Origin: Spirochaetales bacterium
GTDB lineage: Bacteria; Spirochaetota; Spirochaetia; DTKZ01
Assembly (NCBI GenBank): GCA_031266855.1
Contig: JAISAF010000063.1
Coordinates: 1 to 25,502, forward strand
Length of the DNA: 25,502 nucleotides
Direction of reading: 5' to 3'
A program made the position numbers and the translations under genes. This document shows, one piece after another, positions 16,170 through 23,104 of the stretch. A model generated the notes under the pieces. The model was not told the origin of the DNA and searched no databases. It was given only the letters and a program-made list of their open reading frames with translations. The stretch's first letter is position 1, and each line of letters starts with the position of its first letter.

Positions 16170-17276
16170 TTATCCTGCCTTTTTTTTAACCAGTCTGTTA
16201 TTTCTATCCATTTCGTATACCCGCTTGTAGATGGCTATAACAGCTTCAAAATAATCATCGGGAATAAAATCCCCGATGCCGACATTCGCGTACAGACTGC
16301 GGGCCAGGGGTTTATCCTCGACAATGGGAACCTCATTATCCCGGGCCAGCTTTTTTATATACTGCGCTACCGTGTCCTCGCCCTTTGCCGTCACAACGGG
16401 CGCTTTCATTATTCCGTGCCTGTATTCGAGAGTTACGGCGAAGTGCGTCGGGTTTGTTACAACGAGGTCCGCCGTGCGCAGCGCCCGGGGAATATTCTGG
16501 CGCAAAAGCTCGCGCATCCTTTGCCGCAGGCGGCTTCTGACCAGGGGATCGCCTTCGATATCCTTGTGTTCCTGAATAACTTCCTGGCGGGTCATTTTGA
16601 GGGACTCAATATGCAGGTGCTTTTGAAAGAGAAAGTCAAAAAACGCGAGTACCAGAAGAAACACCGCCGACTCCAGGATGATGGAAAAGGCGGTTCCGGC
16701 AACGGCGCTGGCGGCCTGTAAAAAGGGCGTGCGGATCAGGTTGATAAGGAGGCCGAACTGTGAACGTATATTCAGGTACGCGATAAGGCCGATAACGATG
16801 ACCTTAAAAACGGATTTTCCAAGATTAAACAGCGCTTCGGTGGAGAGAACCGCCCGTTCCACAAAACGGCTGAAATTGGGAACGATTTTATTCAGATCGG
16901 GGGTGATGGGTTTTACGGAAAACAGAAAGCCGAACTGAATCACGTTCGCGAAAACCGCGGCCACGAAGCAGGCGATAAAAAGGGGAAGGCTGAGCCGCGC
17001 GAAAAATTGCAGGAAGGCGATAAACAGCCCGCCTGAGAGGGCGTCCCGCGCGCCGGAAGCGCGTTCCAGGAAGAAGATCACCATTGCCCGCAGGGTGCGT
17101 ACATAGTACGGGGCGAAGAACGCGAGAACGATGACGGCGGTAAGAAGTACCAGCGCGGAAGGGACTTCGGGGGATTTCGCCACCCGGCCTTCCTCTTCGC
17201 GGGCTTTGCGGATTCTGTGTTCGGTCGGGTCTTCGGTACGGCCTTCGTCCTCCGCCGCGAACCACTGGAGGTGCAT
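16170..17276 (-). CDS. flhB: Flagellar export switch protein FlhB
   Basis: A 368-aa export-gate protein that switches substrate specificity. LQWFAAEDEGRTEDPTEHRI opens the family homology, with four membrane segments between about 38 and 220. The cytoplasmic domain carries the self-cleavage motif NPTH at 275-278 (VVTNPTHFAVTLEYRHG). The ATG at 17276 is chosen because homology begins there and length then fits the family, but no good ribosome site precedes it. The same frame stays open upstream, through dispersed repeats, to an ATG at 17759 that overlaps the fliR end, adding 161 residues of repeat-derived sequence. That extension is not conserved in nature and is not annotated here. Confidence 0.93.
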   Translation of the reverse strand: MHLQWFAAEDEGRTEDPTEHRIRKAREEEGRVAKSPEVPSALVLLTAVIVLAFFAPYYVRTLRAMVIFFLERASGARDALSGGLFIAFLQFFARLSLPLFIACFVAAVFANVIQFGFLFSVKPITPDLNKIVPNFSRFVERAVLSTEALFNLGKSVFKVIVIGLIAYLNIRSQFGLLINLIRTPFLQAASAVAGTAFSIILESAVFLLVLAFFDFLFQKHLHIESLKMTRQEVIQEHKDIEGDPLVRSRLRQRMRELLRQNIPRALRTADLVVTNPTHFAVTLEYRHGIMKAPVVTAKGEDTVAQYIKKLARDNEVPIVEDKPLARSLYANVGIGDFIPDDYFEAVIAIYKRVYEMDRNNRLVKKKAG

Positions 17277-17331
17277 TTTCGCGAGGCAGGCTGTCCGCGG
17301 CGGGCTTTTCCTGAACCTGGCCCGCAAAGGG

Positions 17332-17425
17332 AAATTTACCGCTAAGCCGAAGAGATTTACCGCGAAGTCGAAGACGGGCAGGGGCGAGGACGGGCAGGGG
17401 CGAGGAAGTAAAGAAGAAGGGGAAC
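17332..17425 (+). repeat. C-D module, inverted orientation
   Basis: Two C-type cores (TTTACCGCTAAGCCGAAGAG and TTTACCGCGAAGTCGAAGAC) then two units of GACGGGCAGGGGCGAG and a purine-rich tail: the reverse complement of the D-C modules at 3646, 11559 and 23144. It lies immediately upstream of flhB. Confidence 0.7.
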
Positions 17426-17430
17426 AAGTA

Positions 17431-17512
17431 AAAGGTGCCAGGTATCTTTTTTGATGGCACATTATAAAATATGAAGCTATTTTGTGAAATGAAAAAAGGT
17501 GCCTGGCACCAT
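17431..17512. mobile_element. MITE-like element, copy 2
   Basis: Ungapped alignment with 3551-3630 (64 of 80 identical). Ends GGTGCCAGG (17434-17442) and CCTGGCACC (17502-17510) form a 9-bp terminal inverted repeat. It lies inside the fliR/flhB gap and carries a promoter match pointing at flhB. No coding capacity. Confidence 0.65.
17461..17488 (-). promoter_or_regulatory. Promoter-like sequence inside the MITE, reading into flhB
   Basis: Minus-strand TTCACA (17483-17488), 16-nt spacer, TATAAT (17461-17466): five of six and six of six matches. It would start transcription near 17454, about 180 nt before flhB. In the other copy (3551-3633) the -35 box is kept (3603-3608) and the -10 is TAGTAT. 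Confidence 0.5.
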
Positions 17513-17514
17513 AT

Positions 17515-17740
17515 AAGTTCGACTTCTTCGACTTCGCGGTTAAAAAATTCCGTGGGGCCGCGGGAAAACCTGGGGGCGTTACGGGGGCGGATTGGATATG
17601 AGTTTCCGTTAAGCGGTTATAGGCCCTCGCGTTCTGTGGGGCGCCCCCGTAGAGGGGGTAGGGCGCATCCGTGATGCGCCCGCAGGGGGAGACTTCCCCC
17701 CCTTGAATGCTGTGAAGAAAAACCTGGCTGTTCCGCTTTT
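17515..17740. repeat. C module and GC-rich hairpin block between MITE and fliR
   Basis: 17515-17551 is an inverted C module (TTCGACTTCGCGGTTAAAAAA). The rest is GC-rich with a perfect 8-bp hairpin at 17661-17681 (GGGCGCAT/ATGCGCCC) and nearby runs of G and C able to pair (about 17644-17700). It is unlike the other repeat families. No independent gene is seen. Confidence 0.5.
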
Positions 17741-18532
17741 TCATGTGCGTAGCTCCCATATTGAGGAGAAGAGGCGGAGCAGTTCGGCGAAGCCGTAGTC
17801 GATGATGGCGGAGAAGGTTTCGGCGAGTATGGGCAGCATAAGGAACAGGACGATGAAGGCTGTGCCGATGGATATGGGGAAGCCGAGTGTCAGGAGGTTC
17901 ATTTGGGGAGAGGCTTTTGCCAGGAGTCCTGTTGTGACGGAGACAAGGAAGAGGATGCCGAGTATGGGAAAGGAGATGACGAGGCTTTGTTCAAAAAGGC
18001 GTGTCATGCCCAGGAGCGTCATGCGGATGATGTCGTTGCGGTAGATGACCAGGTCGACGGCGCGCATCGCTTCAAAGGAGCGGTAGACGCCGGTGAGGAA
18101 GACTTTCTGGAAGCCGCCTACGAGGAGAAAGATGAGCATCGCGACAAGGTTGAGGAATTGTCCGACGATGGGGATTTCAATTTGCGCGAGAGGGTCGAAT
18201 ACTTCGGAGGCTCCGAAGCCCATTTGCAGGGAGTAAAACTGACCGGCAAGCTGGAACACGGAGTAGACGAGGATGAGGAAGAAACCGATGAGGACGCCGA
18301 TGAGGGCTTCTCCTAGGGCAAGAAGGGCGTAGTCAAGTCCGAGTTCGGGGATGGGATAGCCGGCGGCCTGTACCCAGGGGAAGACGAGGAAGGAGGCGAA
18401 AAAGGCGAGCGCGACTTTGGCGATTTGGGGAACAGATTCCGAGGACAGAAGGGGGGCGGTTTCCACGAGCGCCAGAACGCGCGCGAAGATGAGGAAGAAA
18501 ACCTGTGCGTTTGCCGGTAATTCGCTTATCAT
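17741..18532 (-). CDS. fliR: Flagellar export protein FliR
   Basis: A 263-aa membrane protein of the export gate with about six hydrophobic segments (LPANAQVFFLIFARVLALVE at the start; GEALIGVLIGFFLILVYSVF, FASFLVFPWVQ). It matches the FliR/SpaR family in length and in the conserved LQMGFGASEVFDPL region, with a short tail ending FSSIWELRT. The ribosome site is a run of AGGATAGGATA, provided by the tandem repeats just upstream. The 3' end overlaps by 19 bases the open frame that runs on towards flhB. Confidence 0.95.
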   Translation of the reverse strand: MISELPANAQVFFLIFARVLALVETAPLLSSESVPQIAKVALAFFASFLVFPWVQAAGYPIPELGLDYALLALGEALIGVLIGFFLILVYSVFQLAGQFYSLQMGFGASEVFDPLAQIEIPIVGQFLNLVAMLIFLLVGGFQKVFLTGVYRSFEAMRAVDLVIYRNDIIRMTLLGMTRLFEQSLVISFPILGILFLVSVTTGLLAKASPQMNLLTLGFPISIGTAFIVLFLMLPILAETFSAIIDYGFAELLRLFSSIWELRT

Positions 18533-18534
18533 GT

Positions 18535-18611
18535 GCTATCCTATCCTTTCCTATTCCCGTCCTATCCTGCCAGTCCTGTCTTATCCTGCCAGTCCTGCCC
18601 TATCCTACCAG
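18535..18611. repeat. Tandem 19-bp repeats between fliQ and fliR
   Basis: TATCCTGCCAGTCCTGTCT (18563-18581) and TATCCTGCCAGTCCTGCCC (18582-18600) are adjacent, with a partial third unit from 18601 that includes the fliQ stop codon, plus scattered TATCCT at 18537-18567. On the coding strand the units read AGGATA, so they supply several Shine-Dalgarno-like motifs before fliR. Confidence 0.85.
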
Positions 18612-18869
18612 GGCGGGTATTTGCTGAAAAAGCTGGATTGTGTACTGTACCAGCCGCGAAAATATCCAGGGGCCGAAGAAGACCAGGGCCAGAAATATGG
18701 CTACGATTTTCGGGACAAAGGTGAGCGTTTGTTCCTGTATTGAGGTGGTGGCCTGCAATATCGAGATGATAAGGCCCACCACAAGGCTAATGAGAAGTAC
18801 CGGGGCCGAAAGAATGAGAATTTCAAAAAGGCCACTCCGTAAAAGATATATCGCCGAACCAAGTGTCAT
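18600..18869 (-). CDS. fliQ: Flagellar export protein FliQ
   Basis: An 89-aa membrane protein with two hydrophobic segments (about 14-40 and 52-75), of the usual FliQ length. It includes SAPVLLISLVVGLIISILQA and TSIQEQTLTFVPKIVAIFLA, the conserved family core. A GGGAGGG ribosome site lies seven bases before ATG. The stop codon lies in the first unit of the tandem repeat that leads to fliR. Confidence 0.96.
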   Translation of the reverse strand: MTLGSAIYLLRSGLFEILILSAPVLLISLVVGLIISILQATTSIQEQTLTFVPKIVAIFLALVFFGPWIFSRLVQYTIQLFQQIPALVG

Positions 18870-18872
18870 ATA

Positions 18873-18981
18873 TAAACCCTCCCTAAACTTAGCTAAACAC
18901 CGTTAAAATCGTCTAAATGTCTAAATTATTATAAATTCTGTTAAATTCTACTAGAATCGTCTAAATTCTCCTAAACTCCGC
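18873..18981. repeat. Array of about eleven degenerate 10-bp repeats between fliP and fliQ
   Basis: Units starting TAAA (one TAGA) follow each other at 18873, 18884, 18894, 18904, 18914, 18922, 18932, 18942, 18952, 18962 and 18972: eleven units, nine of them exactly 10 bp, one 8 bp, one 11 bp. On the coding strand each ends TTTA. The array fills the whole gap; the unit nearest fliQ contains its ribosome site. Confidence 0.85.
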
Positions 18982-19754
18982 TAACGGAAACTCGCTACTA
19001 GCTGCTGCGTAATAAGGCCCCAGCCGTCCACAAGCACGAACAGGATGAGCTTGAATGGCATGGAAATCATGACCGGGGGCAGCATGATCATTCCCATGGA
19101 CATGAGGGCGGAGGCCACCACCATATCGATAATAATAAACGGTATGAAAAGCAGTATGCCTATTTGAAAGGCCGCTGTCATTTCGTGCAGGACAAAGGCC
19201 GGGATAAGCACCCGCGTTGGTACGTCGGCAAGGGTGGCGGGCCGGGGCAGATTCGACATGCGCATAAAAAGCTGGATGTTGCCGGGTTTGCCCTGCATCT
19301 GGCGGTACATGAAAAGCCGTAAGGGGCTTTCGGCGTTCCGGTAGGCTTCTTCAATGCCGATCTGCCCCTGCGAGAAGGGCGCGTAGGCGTTTGTGTAGAT
19401 TTCATCAATCGTGGGCCACATGATGAACAGCGAGAGGAAGAGGGCTATTCCCATGATTACCTGATTCGGCGGCATCTGCTGGAGCGAGAGCGCGCGTTTA
19501 ACGAAGTCCAGCACTATGGCTACGCGCAGAAAGGATGTCATAACGATAATAATGGACGGGGCAAGGCTGAGTACCGCCAGGAGCAGCAGCAGTTGCAGGG
19601 AAAACGCGACTTCCTGGTTTGACTCGGGCTGGCGCACCGAGAGATCCACGAAAGGTATCGCAAGGGGCGCTTCGCCGGTATCCTGCGCGGCCGCCCCGGC
19701 GGGGCACAGGGAAATAAGAATAGCGCATACAAGCGCGAAAAGTGTTTTGTTCAT
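18981..19754 (-). CDS. fliP: Flagellar export protein FliP
   Basis: A 257-aa export-gate protein with a cleavable-looking signal peptide (about 1-23, ending AAAQ) and about four further membrane segments. Family markers are visible: SIIIVMTSFLRVAIVLDFVK, LSLQQMPPNQVIMGIALFLS, FVLHEMTAAFQIGILLFIPF and IIDMVVASALMSMGMIMLPP. GGGAGGGGAG directly precedes ATG. The stop codon falls at the edge of the 10-bp repeat array. Confidence 0.97.
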   Translation of the reverse strand: MNKTLFALVCAILISLCPAGAAAQDTGEAPLAIPFVDLSVRQPESNQEVAFSLQLLLLLAVLSLAPSIIIVMTSFLRVAIVLDFVKRALSLQQMPPNQVIMGIALFLSLFIMWPTIDEIYTNAYAPFSQGQIGIEEAYRNAESPLRLFMYRQMQGKPGNIQLFMRMSNLPRPATLADVPTRVLIPAFVLHEMTAAFQIGILLFIPFIIIDMVVASALMSMGMIMLPPVMISMPFKLILFVLVDGWGLITQQLVASFR

Positions 19755-19803
19755 CTCCCCTCCCAGTAAGATGAATACCGATCAAACGAAAACGCGATGC
19801 CGT

Positions 19804-19879
19804 GCCCGCGCCGCGGGCGGCGCACCGCGCCATAATATCGCTTTCGCGGCGTTTTATCCGCGGCGCTTTCGCGCCGCGG
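19804..19879. repeat. REP-like GC hairpins in the fliO/fliP gap
   Basis: A perfect 9-bp hairpin with 4-nt loop at 19858-19879; on the coding strand the loop is GAAA. A smaller GC palindrome lies at 19804-19818. No T run follows on either strand, so this is not a standard terminator. The 149-bp gap holds no gene. Confidence 0.6.
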
Positions 19880-19903
19880 GGTCCCGGAGCCGCAAGGCCG
19901 TGC

Positions 19904-20587
19904 CTAAAACAGTTTTTTCAGGCGGGCCTTTTGCTTCTTCATAAATTCCATGGAAGCCCCGTTTTCCATTCCGGAAATTTCTTCCGTGGAACCCGCTCCC
20001 GAGGAAGAGGTTTCCGCGGAAACCTCTTCCTCCTTCCGCGAAGGCGAAGACAAAGGATGCCTGGCTGTCCGGCTGAAAAAGCCTTTCAGCGTATCCGCGA
20101 AACTCCCCGCGGGGGGAGCGGCCCGCGAGGCGGCAAGCTGTATGCCGTCAAGCGTTTCCCTGTCAGAGACCTGCGAAACCAGGGAAACGCCATTTTCCGC
20201 CGAGCCTACAAGCAGGACTTCGTTTCCTATTTCCACCAGGTGAAGGTGCCGGTTTCCCGCGAGGGGCCGCGTTTCAAGGACACGGATAAAGCGCATCCCG
20301 CTATCGCGGGGGCCGCCCGCCTTTTTAATAAAATGAAAAACGCCGTAGATAAGTCCCACGACAAGGGCCAGGACTAAAACCATGCGCAGGAAATCCCCCA
20401 CGCCAAAGCTGGTAAGCGGAGTAATCTCCGGCGCGGCCTCTCCCGCGCCCTCTTCACCCAGAAGAAGAGCCGATTCGTCTGTTATTTGTCCGGCGGCCGG
20501 AACATCCTCCCCGCCTTCCTGTGCCCGCAGATTCATCCCCGCCATAGAAACAAACAGCAGGATGAGCGGAATATATACACGTTTCAG
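19904..20587 (-). CDS. fliO: Flagellar export protein FliO (FliZ)
   Basis: A protein of 227 aa if started at the CTG at 20587, or 213 aa from the ATG at 20545. One membrane segment (DFLRMVLVLALVVGLIYGVFHFI) is followed by the FliO domain (RFIRVLETRPLAGNRHLHLVEIGNEVLLVGSAENGVSLVS), then a Ser/Glu-rich tail and a basic C-terminus. The CTG start is preferred because AAGGGAGGG lies just before it and because it adds a clear signal peptide (KRVYIPLILLFVSMAGMNLRAQ). The ATG has no ribosome site, and no ATG, GTG or TTG occurs in frame between 20545 and the stop at 20633. FliO helps assemble the FliP ring. Confidence 0.88.
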   Translation of the reverse strand: MKRVYIPLILLFVSMAGMNLRAQEGGEDVPAAGQITDESALLLGEEGAGEAAPEITPLTSFGVGDFLRMVLVLALVVGLIYGVFHFIKKAGGPRDSGMRFIRVLETRPLAGNRHLHLVEIGNEVLLVGSAENGVSLVSQVSDRETLDGIQLAASRAAPPAGSFADTLKGFFSRTARHPLSSPSRKEEEVSAETSSSGAGSTEEISGMENGASMEFMKKQKARLKKLF

Positions 20588-20599
20588 GTTCCCTCCCTT
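20588..20599 (-). promoter_or_regulatory. Ribosome binding site supporting a CTG start for fliO
   Basis: Coding strand AAGGGAGGG (20591-20599), then AAC, then CTG. The spacing from the GGAGG core is about four bases: slightly short but workable. No other in-frame start codon uses it. Confidence 0.55.
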
Positions 20600-20627
20600 G
20601 ACCCCGAAAACAAGCCTTTCAAAGTCC

Positions 20628-21815
20628 TTATGTCAAATCGGACATCCTCTCCACAGGTGAAACAATTTCCGTTACGCGGACGCCGAAGTTTTCGTCGATA
20701 ACCACAACCTCGCCCTTGGCTATCAGTTTGTGATTCACCAGAATATCAACAGGCTCGCCAGCCAGTTTATCCAGTTCGATAATAGTCCCCTCCCCCATTC
20801 CGAGGATTTCCTTAATAAGTTTTTTTGTCCTGCCCAGTTCGACGGTCATTTCCATGTACACGTCCATCAGCAGGCTGATATTCCCATGCTCCGCCGAACC
20901 GCCCCCCTGATTCAGGCTTGGAAACTGGATCTGCTGCACATTGGGGGCGCCGGCGCCGTATACCATACCCGGATTCTGCGGCATGGCGTAAGCCTGCTGC
21001 GGCATAGCATAACCCTGGGGCGGCATCTGCTGCATGCCAGGCATCTGCTGCATTCCCGGCATCTGCATACCGGGCATCTGCTGCATACCGGGCTGCATTC
21101 CAGGCATTTGCTGCATGCCAGGCTGCATACCGGGCGCCGCCTGCCGGGCAGGATCCGCGCCGCTTTTTTTCGCCGCGATTTCCTTTACCTGGGAAAGCGT
21201 AAAAATTTCCGTCATAGCGCCCGGAGCTTCCCCCTCGATGGACACAGGATATGTAACCGTTACAAAATCCCCTTCAGGCAGCGTAAGGTCTTCCCCGCCC
21301 GAAAGCCGCGCCTCCGCGGGATCAGCCATAACGGTAGTCTTAAGCGTATCCCCCAGGCTCGTTAAAACAGGCCCCGACACCTGGGAAGCAGCCTCCTGCA
21401 AAGCCGAAAGCGCCGCCTCGTTCAGTTCAACACCCTCCTGACCCATCATCAGGCCCGAAATGGATGTCGCGAGACTGCGCGGCATAATATAGGAATGATC
21501 GCCTAAAAGACCATCCGAAAAATTCTGGTTTATCTGCACCAGGTCCGCGCCCAGGGAAGTACCCAAAGCGCCCTTCTCCGTAACAGCCACCTGAGGAGCG
21601 CCAATCTGAGCGGTTTTCGTTACAAGAAGGGAAAGATTTGAAGCCTGGTTGGAAACCGTACCCTGAAGCACAGCCAGAAAAGCCGCCTTCTCCGCGTCCG
21701 ACAGGGAATCCCCCGCCTCTTCCGCGACGGGAATATCCGCCCCGCCCAAATCCCCCCCTGGTGAGCCCTGAAGCAGAGCGTCTATTTCATCCTGCGTGAG
21801 TGATCCATCGCTCAT
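20628..21815 (-). CDS. fliY: Flagellar motor switch protein FliY/FliN
   Basis: A 395-aa switch protein. The N-terminus has a CheY-binding-type peptide (LTQDEIDALLQG, 6-17), the middle (about 40-205) is CheC-like, and the C-terminal ~85 residues are the FliN domain (ISLLMDVYMEMTVELGRTKK, GTIIELDKLAGEPVDILVNH, AKGEVVVIDENFGVRVTEI). Between them, residues 228-283 are a low-complexity linker of PGMQ and QQMP units. FliY forms the lower switch ring with FliM and FliG. It starts one base after the fliM stop with AAGGAG as ribosome site. The CheC active-site motif is not obvious, so phosphatase activity is uncertain. Confidence 0.95.
   Translation of the reverse strand: MSDGSLTQDEIDALLQGSPGGDLGGADIPVAEEAGDSLSDAEKAAFLAVLQGTVSNQASNLSLLVTKTAQIGAPQVAVTEKGALGTSLGADLVQINQNFSDGLLGDHSYIMPRSLATSISGLMMGQEGVELNEAALSALQEAASQVSGPVLTSLGDTLKTTVMADPAEARLSGGEDLTLPEGDFVTVTYPVSIEGEAPGAMTEIFTLSQVKEIAAKKSGADPARQAAPGMQPGMQQMPGMQPGMQQMPGMQMPGMQQMPGMQQMPPQGYAMPQQAYAMPQNPGMVYGAGAPNVQQIQFPSLNQGGGSAEHGNISLLMDVYMEMTVELGRTKKLIKEILGMGEGTIIELDKLAGEPVDILVNHKLIAKGEVVVIDENFGVRVTEIVSPVERMSDLT
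20967..21134 (-). repeat. In-frame Met/Gln/Pro repeats within fliY
   Basis: Codes for units such as PGMQ, PGMQQM and AMPQ (residues 228-283). The DNA shows repeated GGCATCTGCTGCAT-type blocks on the + strand, open to slippage in multiples of three without breaking the frame. Confidence 0.85.
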
Positions 21816-21816
21816 G

Positions 21817-22845
21817 TTACTCGTCTCCTTCCGACGCTAATTCCTCAAACTCTTCCTCTTCGATATCTTCCAGTTTCCTGATAATCTGAACAGCCAGCTT
21901 TTTACCTACAACGCCGGGCCTGCACAGGAACTTAGGACGGCTTCCCACATTCAATGTCATCGGATCTCCCGAACGGACATTCGGAAGACGAATAACATCC
22001 CCCACCGCCAGAGACAGAACCTCACGAACCGTAAGATCCATACTGCCGATTTCCGCGAATACGCTCACATCCACCGCGGCAAGCCTTTCGCGAAGGATGT
22101 TCAGGTTCTCCGTTGTAGCGCCCCGGCGCACCGAAGAGTACCAGTACTGGGCGCTCAGTTTGGAAATGATAGGCTCAATCGTCAGGTAAGGAATACAGAG
22201 GTTCATCATACCCTCCACATCGCCAACCTTCGTTTCCAAAGTAACAAGAACAACCATTTCCGTAGGCGGCACAATCTGGGCAAACTGCGGATTCGTCTCG
22301 ATCTGTCCCAGCCGGGGCCGCAAGTCAATAACCTGGCTCCACGCCTCGCGCATATTACCCAGAATCCTAACCACGATACCCTCCATAACAGAGGACTCAA
22401 TATCAGTAAGCTCCCGCTGCACTTTGACGCTCTCGCCCTTACCGCCGAAAAGCCGGTCGATAATTGAAAACGTAACCGCGGGATCTATCTCCAAAACAGA
22501 AGACCCCTTCAAAGGGTCCATATTAACAACCGCCAGAGTCGTGGGGTTCGGTATAGAGCGGATAAACTCTTCATACGTAAGCTGGTCAACCGACGCCACA
22601 TGAACCTGAACCAGACTGCGAAGCTGCGCGGACAAAGAAGTCGTGGTAAGCCGCGCAAAAGTTTCATGCATGATCGAAACGGTGCGGATCTGTTCTTTTG
22701 AGAATTTATCCGGGCGTTTGAAATCATAGATCTTGATCTTCCGCTGGTCGGTCGCCTGATGCACTTCTTCCGTCGTATCAACATCGCCCGAAGATATCGC
22801 GGTCAAAAGCTGATCTATTTCATCCTGAGACAGGACTTCGGTCAT
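21817..22845 (-). CDS. fliM: Flagellar motor switch protein FliM
   Basis: A 342-aa switch protein. The N-terminal CheY-P-binding peptide is SQDEIDQLL (6-14). The middle domain (about 45-230) includes the GGKGE motif (134-138) that contacts FliG and LTDIESSVMEGIVVRILGNM. The C-terminal FliN-like domain (about 250-325) includes DLTVREVLSLAVGDVIRLPN. It starts at MTEVLSQDEID, the expected start, but without a good ribosome site: the nearest purine run is the G run about 18 bases upstream. A 407-bp repeat-filled gap separates it from fliL, and a strong promoter match lies in that gap. Confidence 0.97.
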   Translation of the reverse strand: MTEVLSQDEIDQLLTAISSGDVDTTEEVHQATDQRKIKIYDFKRPDKFSKEQIRTVSIMHETFARLTTTSLSAQLRSLVQVHVASVDQLTYEEFIRSIPNPTTLAVVNMDPLKGSSVLEIDPAVTFSIIDRLFGGKGESVKVQRELTDIESSVMEGIVVRILGNMREAWSQVIDLRPRLGQIETNPQFAQIVPPTEMVVLVTLETKVGDVEGMMNLCIPYLTIEPIISKLSAQYWYSSVRRGATTENLNILRERLAAVDVSVFAEIGSMDLTVREVLSLAVGDVIRLPNVRSGDPMTLNVGSRPKFLCRPGVVGKKLAVQIIRKLEDIEEEEFEELASEGDE

Positions 22846-22888
22846 GCCGCTTTTTTAAGTACCCCCCCATTACTATATTTCCCATATT

Positions 22889-22917
22889 ATTATATACGGG
22901 TTATCATAAAAAAGCAA
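22889..22917 (-). promoter_or_regulatory. Strong sigma-70 promoter match upstream of fliM
   Basis: Minus-strand TTGCTT (22912-22917), 17-nt spacer, TATAAT (22889-22894): perfect -10, four of six in the -35, ideal spacing. Transcription would start near 22882, giving a leader of about 37 nt before fliM. It lies between the fliM start and the composite repeat. Confidence 0.65.
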
Positions 22918-22961
22918 TCCGTTAATTTCATTCCGCCACGGTTTCCTGTCCATAATGGCGC

Positions 22962-23066
22962 GTTTTTTTGTCCGCGGCCGGACAAAAAAACCGGGCTTTC
23001 CGCTCCAAGTCCTCGGATTTGCCCATGCAAATCCTGTGGGCTTTCCGCTGCAATCCCTCGCGCCCC
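22962..23066 (-). repeat. Composite repeat, subfamily A, copy 4
   Basis: Outer hairpin 22962-22991 (13-bp stem, 4-nt loop), then the constant block 22991-23063 (69 of 73 identical to 3405-3477), with inner hairpin GGATTTGC-CCAT-GCAAATCC (23015-23034). The outer stem sequence is unrelated to that of copy 2 apart from the T and A runs, yet pairs perfectly. Confidence 0.88.
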
Positions 23067-23104
23067 ACGGGCTTTTCGCGCTTCGCTTACCCAAAAACCC
23101 ACAG

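Noticed and set aside
17277..17759. Separate gene upstream of flhB
   Set aside because: The open frame is made of repeats found elsewhere in non-coding gaps and continues in frame into flhB, so it is reported as a possible extension rather than a gene.
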